Shown here in pieces: positions 1-4,232 of a stretch of 6,106 nt of DNA. Position numbers and translations under genes: made by a program. Origin of the DNA: Pyrinomonadaceae bacterium. GTDB taxonomy: Bacteria; Acidobacteriota; Blastocatellia; Pyrinomonadales; Pyrinomonadaceae. The stretch is taken from positions 1 to 6,106 of the forward strand of contig JAJAYR010000277.1 of NCBI GenBank assembly GCA_026786155.1. The letters run 5' to 3'. Every line of letters begins with the position of its first letter. Position 1 is the stretch's first letter. A model generated the notes under the pieces. The model made no database searches. It was not told the DNA's origin and was given only the letters and a program-made list of their open reading frames with translations.

Positions 1-324
1 ATCAACCGCGATTTCGACATCGAGATTCGCCTTGCGCGTGCCGTCGTAAAAAGTTTTCAATTCCTTCTGCACGACGCGAAAACCGTTGCGCCGCATCCAC
101 AACAAAAAACCTTGCTGACGTTCCGCGCCCGCGTCAACGCCGGTGTAAAAAAAGGCGCGAAGCAAGCGACCGTCGCCGAGCAGCAGGCGCAGCAACTTGT
201 TGTAATCAATATCTATGTTATGAAAACGAGCGGCGTGAAAAAGATTGTTGCCGTCAATAAACACCGCGACGCGCCCGCGATGTCCGAATTGCCAAGACGA
301 GTTGGCAGACATATCAAACTGCAT
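1..324 (-). CDS. NYN-domain (LabA/DUF88-like) putative ribonuclease, N-terminal part only
   Basis: The reverse strand is open from an ATG at 324 through the left edge of the window, giving 108 codons and no stop, so the gene is cut. The visible protein begins MQFDMSANSSW. It then reads VAVFIDGNNLFHAARFHNID (residues 19-38), which is the first strand of a NYN domain with its metal-binding aspartate in FIDGNN. FFYTGVDAG (about residues 60-68), a WMRRNGFRVV stretch (about 79-88) and, near the edge, KANLDVEIAVD (about 98-108) follow, matching the family's second acidic cluster. NYN proteins share the PIN-like nuclease fold and usually cut RNA in a metal-dependent way. The start is fixed by AAGAAGG nine bases upstream; Met5 has no such site. 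The gene is divergent from the 807-1832 gene. The family call is firm; the RNA target and the C-terminal half cannot be seen. Confidence 0.88.
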   Translation of the reverse strand, partial: MQFDMSANSSWQFGHRGRVAVFIDGNNLFHAARFHNIDIDYNKLLRLLLGDGRLLRAFFYTGVDAGAERQQGFLLWMRRNGFRVVQKELKTFYDGTRKANLDVEIAVD

Positions 325-333
325 TTCAAAAAA

Positions 334-340
334 CCTTCTT
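334..340 (-). promoter_or_regulatory. Ribosome binding site of the NYN gene
   Basis: Read on the minus strand this is AAGAAGG, nine bases before the ATG at 324. It supports that start over the in-frame ATG at 312. A TATAAT lies just upstream (minus strand, 349-344), but it is too close to serve this site cleanly. Confidence 0.6.
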
Positions 341-453
341 TTTATTATAAATTTTTAAGATAAATCGAACCGCAGTTGACGAAAAACGGATGGAAAACTT
401 GATTTAATCGAATAGTCTAGAAATCTAAATTTCGTAATAACAGAAATTAACTT

Positions 454-654
454 ATAATTTGTAATTAAATGAAAACTGTGCGTAATTCAAAAAACCACTC
501 GGAATAGCTGAAAGATAATAGCTGACAGATGATAGATGCAACGACGAATTCAATCTATCATCTGTCAGCTATCAGTTATCATCTATTCCGAATGGTTAAA
601 TTCTAATTTCAAACGACTTAATTACGCACAGGCTTCATTTAAATCTTAAATTAT
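454..654. repeat. Nested long inverted repeat (MITE-like or palindromic element)
   Basis: The outer arms are 466-487 and 620-641, which are reverse complements at 20 of 22 positions (core CTGTGCGTAATT). With a one-base gap they extend outward to ATAATTT at 454-460 facing AAATTAT at 648-654. Inside them sits the long hairpin 493-597. The linker between outer and inner arms is unequal, 5 bases on the left and 22 on the right, so the structure is not one simple palindrome. One reading is that the inner hairpin entered an older palindrome. I see no transposase gene and no clear target-site duplication. Confidence 0.75.
493..597. repeat. Heptamer-built hairpin, 49-base arms and 7-base loop
   Basis: Arms 493-541 and 549-597 are reverse complements at 41 of 49 positions around the loop CGACGAA. 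A 20-base core (518-537 against 553-572) is perfect. Each arm contains five consecutive seven-base units. On the left, from 506 to 540, they alternate AGCTGAA or AGCTGAC with AGATAAT, AGATGAT or AGATGCA. This is a short tandem heptamer array folded back on itself. It could form a stable stem in DNA or RNA. Its position between divergent genes would also allow a role in terminating or insulating transcription, but no T-tract follows that would make it a classical terminator. Confidence 0.9.
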
Positions 655-806
655 CGACAGCCTGCAAAAATAGTATTTTATAAAGTTAAACTGCTTCCGT
701 TTTTCTTAAAAAGTAAACTGCGTTTCAATAATATTAACTGTTTCTAGTTTGCCTGTTCGCCCGTCTTTCGGTCAAGCCAAACTTTTAATCAGACGATTGT
801 TTTTCA

Positions 807-1832
807 ATGTATAATCGAAAACTTATGGAAGAAAAAGATTCGGACGAATGGTTGAAGGATTTACCCGTGCAGACGGAAAACGTCGGTTTTCAAACGGAAG
901 AAATGATTCGGTGTCAGCAATGCGTGAGAATGAATCCGCCGACTAAATTAAATTGTTTTTACTGCGGCGCGGAACTCGAAATTTCCGAAGCGCAGCGGCG
1001 ATTTGTGCGCCCGAATCTGCGAAAACTAGAAGCGTGGGAAAAAGGTTTTAATGTGATAATGCTGCCGATTTTGCCGACTTTCGATAAAGCGAAAATTGCC
1101 CAAATCGCTCGAATCTTAAAAACCGAAAAAGAAATTCTGCAAAAAATAATCGAAGCCGGAAAACCGCTGCCCGTCGCCCGCGCCGAATCGGAAAAGGAAG
1201 CGGAAATCGCGCAGCAAAGTCTGAAAAATTTCGGCATCGAATCCGTCGTGGTGAGCGACGAAAAACTGAACGCCGAAAAACCGCCGCGCCGACTTCGCGG
1301 CATCGAGTTTTTCGACGACAAACTTATTTTGATACTTTTTAATCGAGATGAAATCGTTGAAATCAAGCGAACCGATTTGGCGTTAATCGTAACCGGCGCA
1401 ATCTTCGAGCGCAGAATCGAAGCGACCGAAACTTATAATAAAAAAGGCGAAAATAAAATTTTGGACTCGACCGAAACCGCGTCCGACGAATCGGTCATTG
1501 ACATTTACAGCCGCGAAGATTTAATCGGACATCGAATTTTGGCGAAAGGTTTCGATTTTTCCTGTCTGGAAACGGAAAAGGGAATTCTGGCGAAGGACAA
1601 CATCAAAAAACTTGCCGAAAAACTTAAGTTGTTTGCGCCGAACGGCAAATTTATTGACGATTATCTGCAAGTCCGCGAATTTTTGGCGAATGTCTGGGAA
1701 CTTGACCAAAAAAGCGATTCGCAGGGTTTGAAGCGCGAAGGATTCGTAAAATTTAATTTGGGAAACGTAACGACCGTTAATAATGCGTCGCAATTAACCA
1801 GATATTCGCGGCTTCACCGCAATCTTTTATGA
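807..1832 (+). CDS. Zinc-ribbon protein of unknown function, coupled to rlmB
   Basis: I do not recognise this 341-residue protein as a named family. A short acidic N-terminus leads to a zinc ribbon with two CxxC knuckles (Cys36, Cys39, Cys50, Cys53; ten residues between them). Residues about 80-155 have an alternating strand-helix pattern, with FNVIMLPI, then KAKIAQIARILKTEKEILQK, then a second helix EKEAEIAQQSLKNFGIESVVV. This resembles the C-terminal fold of ribosomal protein L7/L12, a similarity by pattern only. The C-terminal part (about 160-341) is soluble, charged and unassigned, with FIDDYLQVREFLANVWELD near 282-300. No signal peptide or membrane segment is seen. The 807 start lacks a Shine-Dalgarno site. 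An in-frame ATG at 825 (Met7, MEEKDSDEW) is a real alternative, because TATAAT at 810-815 could act as a -10 box. The stop overlaps the next start (ATGA), so the methyltransferase is probably translated by coupling. Confidence 0.85.
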   Translation: MYNRKLMEEKDSDEWLKDLPVQTENVGFQTEEMIRCQQCVRMNPPTKLNCFYCGAELEISEAQRRFVRPNLRKLEAWEKGFNVIMLPILPTFDKAKIAQIARILKTEKEILQKIIEAGKPLPVARAESEKEAEIAQQSLKNFGIESVVVSDEKLNAEKPPRRLRGIEFFDDKLILILFNRDEIVEIKRTDLALIVTGAIFERRIEATETYNKKGENKILDSTETASDESVIDIYSREDLIGHRILAKGFDFSCLETEKGILAKDNIKKLAEKLKLFAPNGKFIDDYLQVREFLANVWELDQKSDSQGLKREGFVKFNLGNVTTVNNASQLTRYSRLHRNLL

Positions 1833-2812
1833 AAAAAAAAACGAGAGTAAAGAGTAGAGAGTTGAGAGTAAAGAGTGAAGAACTGAGAGTAAAGAGTAAA
1901 GAGTTGAGAGGTGGAAGAAGCGAGAAGCGACTAACAACTGACAAACCGAGAATCGAACATAGTAAATTCGTTGCTTCCGACTCTCAACTCTCAACTCTCT
2001 ACTCTCACCTCTCAACTCTCAACTCTCAACAAATCTACGGCGTTGCGCCCGTTTTGGAAGCGTTGCGGGCGGAAAATCGGCGCATCGAAAAAATCATCAT
2101 CGCCGACGGCGCACAGGAAAAACGGCTCGCCGAAATCGTTGCGCTGGCGCGAAACAATGGTGTTCCGTTTCAGAAAAGTCCGCGCGAGAATTTAGCGCGA
2201 TTAGTCGAAGGCGGCGCAAATCATCAAGGCGTGATCGCGTTCGTCGCGGCGGCTGATTATTATCCGGCGGAAAAACTTCTGGGCGAAATTTATCGCCAAG
2301 TCGAAGCGGGCGAAAAACCTTTAATCGTGATTTTGGACGGCGTGGAAGACCCGCGAAACTTGGGCGCGATTCTGCGGACAATCGAATGCGCGGGCGCGGA
2401 CGGCGTTTTTCTGCCGGAACGCCGCGCCGTCGGTTTGACCGAAACCGTCGCCAAATCTTCGGCGGGCGCGACCGAATATGTCAAAGTGGCGAAAGTTACC
2501 AATGTCAATCGCTTGATTGACGAATTGAAAGAGCATAACATTTGGGTTATCGGCGCGGGCGGCGAAGCGAATACGAGTTATACGGATTGGGATTTTAACC
2601 AGCCGTGCGCCTTGATTTTAGGCGGCGAAGGCAAAGGTCTGCACCGTCTGACGGCGGAAAAATGCGACGCGCTGGTAAAAATTCCGATGCGCGGACGAAT
2701 CGAATCTTTGAACGTCTCGGTCGCTTGCGGCGTAATACTTTTTGAAGCGAATAGACAGAGAAAACAGTCGGCAGAAGGCAGTAGCAGTCGGCAGGAAAGA
2801 ACCGGCGAATAA
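1829..2812 (+). CDS. rlmB: SpoU/TrmH-family 2'-O-methyltransferase, RlmB type, with repeat-derived ends
   Basis: This is probably the enzyme that 2'-O-methylates a conserved guanosine of 23S rRNA (G2251 in E. coli) using S-adenosylmethionine. The N-terminal substrate-binding domain starts at about residue 68 (QIYGVAPVLEALRAENRRIE). The SPOUT catalytic domain carries all three signature motifs: motif 1 at 168-184 (Asn177, Gly179, Arg183), motif 2 at 262-271 (ILGGEGKGL) and motif 3 at 285-299 (IPMRGRIESLNVSVA). The family usually has about 245 residues; this protein has 327. The excess is accounted for by residues about 5-67, read from a heptamer hairpin, and about 16 residues after NRQR, read from another heptamer array. 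The ATG at 1829 overlaps the upstream stop (ATGA), and no other ATG or GTG lies in frame before the conserved part. Either the repeat is translated or a TTG (1862 or 1904) is used. The motifs are intact, so this is not a pseudogene on present evidence. Related SpoU enzymes with other RNA targets cannot be excluded. Confidence 0.9.
   Translation: MKKKTRVKSRELRVKSEELRVKSKELRGGRSEKRLTTDKPRIEHSKFVASDSQLSTLYSHLSTLNSQQIYGVAPVLEALRAENRRIEKIIIADGAQEKRLAEIVALARNNGVPFQKSPRENLARLVEGGANHQGVIAFVAAADYYPAEKLLGEIYRQVEAGEKPLIVILDGVEDPRNLGAILRTIECAGADGVFLPERRAVGLTETVAKSSAGATEYVKVAKVTNVNRLIDELKEHNIWVIGAGGEANTSYTDWDFNQPCALILGGEGKGLHRLTAEKCDALVKIPMRGRIESLNVSVACGVILFEANRQRKQSAEGSSSRQERTGE
1844..2028. repeat. Heptamer inverted repeat inside the 5' end of rlmB
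   Basis: The left arm (1844-1913) is ten seven-base units in unbroken phase, each a variant of AGAGTAA or AGAGTTG. The right arm (1980-2028) is seven units of ACTCTCA type, the complement of the same family. By hand alignment the last seven left units pair with the seven right units at about 39 of 49 positions. The stem continues inward through GGAAGAAGCGA (1913-1923) facing TTCGTTGCTTCC (1967-1978). The 40-odd base loop contains two further heptamers of another type, CTAACAA and CTGACAA (1931-1944). Read in the rlmB frame, three heptamers make a 21-base unit encoding RVKSxEL three times on the left; the right arm gives SQLSTLY and SHLSTLN. The arm contains many TAA, TAG and TGA triplets, all out of the rlmB frame. 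Confidence 0.93.
2765..2795. repeat. Heptamer array encoding the rlmB C-terminal tail
   Basis: The units are CAGTCGG, CAGAAGG, a six-base CAGTAG, CAGTCGG and a partial CAGG. This family is unrelated in sequence to the array at the other end of the gene. It lies just after the codons for NRQR, where RlmB proteins normally end, and is translated as part of a Ser/Gln/Glu-rich tail before the stop at 2810-2812. Confidence 0.7.
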
Positions 2813-2813
2813 C

Positions 2814-2834
2814 GAACAAAGGACAAAGGACTAA
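2814..2834. repeat. Short GGACAAA heptamer array in the rlmB-downstream gap
   Basis: The units GAACAAA, GGACAAA and GGACTAA follow one another directly after the rlmB stop codon and fill most of the 26-base gap before the next gene. With only three imperfect units this could be chance. Its closeness to the CAGTCGG array makes a shared origin plausible. Confidence 0.5.
2825..2830 (+). promoter_or_regulatory. Ribosome binding site lying within a heptamer repeat
   Basis: AAAGGA lies eight bases before the ATG at 2839 and spans the junction of two GGACAAA-type repeat units. The signal for the downstream gene therefore seems to be supplied by the repeat. Confidence 0.6.
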
Positions 2835-2838
2835 TTTT

Positions 2839-3411
2839 ATGTTTTGCCCAAAATGTGGAACGCAAAATCCTGAAAACGGAAAATTCTGCCGCAGTTGCGG
2901 AACGGATTTGTCGCCTGTTTCCGACGCATTAGCGGGAAAATCGAGCAATCAAACACCGGGCTTCGGGATGATGTCGCCGATTCAGCCGATACAGTTGTGG
3001 GACAAAAAAGGAAAATCCGTCAATTGGGAAAGTGCCATCGTCGAGATATTCGTCGGATTAGCTTTTCTGATTGTCGCGGCGGTTTTAGGAATTACGGGAA
3101 TCGCGGGCGGACAATTTTGGTGGTTTTGGATGCTGATTCCCGCGTTCGGTTCACTCGGCAGCGGAGTTGCAAAATACATTCAACTGAAAAAATCGGAACG
3201 GCAAAATGCTTCATTCGCGCCGCCGAATGCCCAAAACGTCATTTCTTCCGCGCCGCCGAATGCCGCTCTGCCGCCGAATCAAACCGCCTACGTCGCGCCC
3301 GATTCGCGCTACAAAACCGGCGAACTCGTGCCGCCGTCCGTCGTTGAAAATACGACGCGCCATCTGGAAATGAATTCGGAAGGCGAAACGATGAATTTGC
3401 CGAAGAAATAA
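2839..3411 (+). CDS. Zinc-ribbon membrane protein of unknown function
   Basis: This 190-residue protein opens with a compact zinc ribbon, CPKCG at residues 3-7 and CRSCG at 17-21, the kind often annotated as a zinc-ribbon domain at the N-terminus of bacterial membrane proteins. Residues about 66-90 (EIFVGLAFLIVAAVLGITGI) and 92-112 (QFWWFWMLIPAFGSLGSGV) are two hydrophobic segments separated by a Gly-rich turn, followed by a KKSER stop-transfer sequence. From 123 on the protein is low complexity, with APPNA twice (127-131 and 138-142), and probably unstructured. The tail has TTRHLEMN at about 172-179 and ends in NLPKK. From memory, similar TTRHL-type tails recur in acidobacterial zinc-ribbon proteins, but I could not verify this. 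The ribbon and tail would face the same side, probably the cytoplasm. It lies 26 bases after rlmB with its ribosome site in a repeat. The function is unknown. Confidence 0.85.
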   Translation: MFCPKCGTQNPENGKFCRSCGTDLSPVSDALAGKSSNQTPGFGMMSPIQPIQLWDKKGKSVNWESAIVEIFVGLAFLIVAAVLGITGIAGGQFWWFWMLIPAFGSLGSGVAKYIQLKKSERQNASFAPPNAQNVISSAPPNAALPPNQTAYVAPDSRYKTGELVPPSVVENTTRHLEMNSEGETMNLPKK

Positions 3412-3425
3412 TTTAAAGTTTTTGT

Positions 3426-3432
3426 GAGGTGA
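3426..3432 (+). promoter_or_regulatory. Strong ribosome binding site of the small-protein/PIN pair
   Basis: GAGGTGA ends four bases before the ATG at 3437 and is the best match to the anti-Shine-Dalgarno sequence in the window. Since the PIN gene overlaps its partner, this single site may set translation of both. Confidence 0.75.
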
Positions 3433-3436
3433 AAAT

Positions 3437-3730
3437 ATGATTGGATTGAAAGAAGCCGTAAAAATCGCGTATGAGTATTTGAAGGACGTTTATGATGGAA
3501 TCGAGATTGTCAATGACCTTCGTTTAGAGGAAATTACCCGTTCTGAAGACGAAAAATTTTGGCTTGTAACATTGGGATTTTGGCGTTCCCGAACGACCGC
3601 ACCTTCCGGCAGTAAACTCGGTGAAAATCTTCAAACCCTGTTGGGAACTCAGTTTGAGCACGTTTATAAAACAATTGAAATTGACGCTAACAACGGAAAA
3701 GCCGTTAGTCTAAAAATTAGAGAAATATGA
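3437..3730 (+). CDS. Small uncharacterised protein paired with the PIN gene
   Basis: I do not recognise this 97-residue acidic protein. An amphipathic helix (LKEAVKIAYEYLKDVYDG, residues 4-21) is followed by probable strands at 27-34 (DLRLEEIT), 41-49 (FWLVTLGFW) and 76-95 (HVYKTIEIDANNGKAVSLKI). A Ser/Gly/Lys loop lies between the second and third strands. The helix-plus-sheet layout with a D-x-x-x-G-K turn between the last two strands recalls PepSY or Imm35-like small domains, a weak comparison. No helix-turn-helix, ribbon-helix-helix or AbrB motif is visible, so it is not an obvious DNA-binding antitoxin. No signal peptide is seen. Translation is driven by GAGGTGA at 3426-3432, and its stop overlaps the PIN start by ATGA. 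Together with the PIN gene it is markedly more AT-rich than its neighbours. Confidence 0.8.
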   Translation: MIGLKEAVKIAYEYLKDVYDGIEIVNDLRLEEITRSEDEKFWLVTLGFWRSRTTAPSGSKLGENLQTLLGTQFEHVYKTIEIDANNGKAVSLKIREI

Positions 3731-4221
3731 ACGGCTATTATCAAAAATTACTTCAAAATTATGCTCAAAAAGGACTTCTAGTTGATACAAATATTTTACT
3801 GCTTTGGATTATCGGTTCGGTTGACAGAAATTTCATTGAAAAATTTAAACGCACCGCTGACAGATTTACGGCTGCTGATTTTGATTTGATTCATCAAATT
3901 CTCGGTCAGTTTCAAATTAAAGTTACGACAACCAGTATTTTAACCGAAGTCAGTAATTTGATGGGACAACTGAAAGGTAAATATAAAGAAGATTATTTTA
4001 GTGCTTTTGCAAAAGTTATAACATTGGTGGATGAAAATTTAGTGAAAAGTTCAGAAATTTGTATTTTGCCGGAATTCAACAAATTTGGATTGACTGATTC
4101 AGCAATCACCAAAATAGCCAGAGATAATTATCTGGTTCTCACCGATGATTTACCTCTTTATCACTATTTAAGTAATCTAAAAATTGACGTTATAAATTTT
4201 AACCACATCAGAAATTTATAA
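3727..4221 (+). CDS. PIN-domain protein, putative metal-dependent ribonuclease
   Basis: The 164-residue product has the layout of a PIN domain. The first strand is LLVDTNILLLW (residues 17-27), with Asp20 and Asn22. A helix carries the conserved glutamate at ILTEVSNLMG (71-80, Glu74), LTDSAI (122-127) gives Asp124, and YLVLTDDLPL (135-144) gives Asp140 or Asp141. These are the acidic residues that hold Mg or Mn in PIN nucleases. The region between them is longer than in compact VapC toxins (about 130-140 residues), with an insertion around 30-60. PIN proteins typically cut RNA, and many are toxins held by a partner made from the gene just upstream. The ATG overlaps the stop of the 97-residue gene (ATGA), as toxin-antitoxin pairs often do. 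A 60-base stretch counted by eye (3781-3840) is about 32% GC, against about 62% in rlmB (2401-2460), suggesting transfer. The PIN call is strong; a toxin role is inference. Confidence 0.88.
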   Translation: MNGYYQKLLQNYAQKGLLVDTNILLLWIIGSVDRNFIEKFKRTADRFTAADFDLIHQILGQFQIKVTTTSILTEVSNLMGQLKGKYKEDYFSAFAKVITLVDENLVKSSEICILPEFNKFGLTDSAITKIARDNYLVLTDDLPLYHYLSNLKIDVINFNHIRNL

Positions 4222-4232
4222 TTTTTGACGAT

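Larger units (their letters stand above)
325..806. other. Intergenic region between divergent genes, mostly inverted repeat
   Basis: This 482-base stretch separates the divergent NYN and zinc-ribbon genes and is AT-rich. I see no coding frame with family features and no RNA gene. Its middle (454-654) is the nested inverted repeat described separately. The right part (655-806) holds a short imperfect direct repeat, AAAGTTAAACTGC at 682-694 and AAAGTAAACTGC at 710-721, with a further ATTAACTG at 732-739. A weak promoter-like pair for the plus strand is TTAAAA (706-711) and TAATAT (729-734) with a 17-base spacer; each matches the consensus at only four of six positions. Promoters for both flanking genes should lie here, but none is convincing by eye. 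Confidence 0.6.

Noticed and set aside
344..349. Minus-strand TATAAT as a -10 box for the NYN gene
   Set aside because: Its expected transcript start, near 337, would fall inside the AAGAAGG ribosome site, and no -35 box lies at a normal distance. AT-rich chance match is more likely.
112..363. Plus-strand open frame of 83 codons at the left edge
   Set aside because: It is antisense to the NYN gene, whose reverse-strand translation carries clear family motifs; the plus frame is basic and featureless.
493..597. Hairpin as a CRISPR repeat or an intrinsic terminator
   Set aside because: There are no spacers between regularly spaced repeats, and no T-tract follows the stem on either strand. A heptamer-built palindrome describes it better.
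1827..2015. Minus-strand and alternative plus-strand open frames across the rlmB repeat
   Set aside because: They are translations of the heptamer array or of shifted rlmB codons, with no conserved domain. The rlmB frame carries all SpoU motifs.
1829..2812. rlmB as a pseudogene broken by the repeat
   Set aside because: There is no frameshift or stop, the three SPOUT motifs are complete, and the conserved part has the normal family length of about 245 residues.
4222..4232. Shared bidirectional terminator between the PIN and propeller genes
   Set aside because: The 11-base gap and its flanks show no stem of useful length; the region is simply AT-rich.
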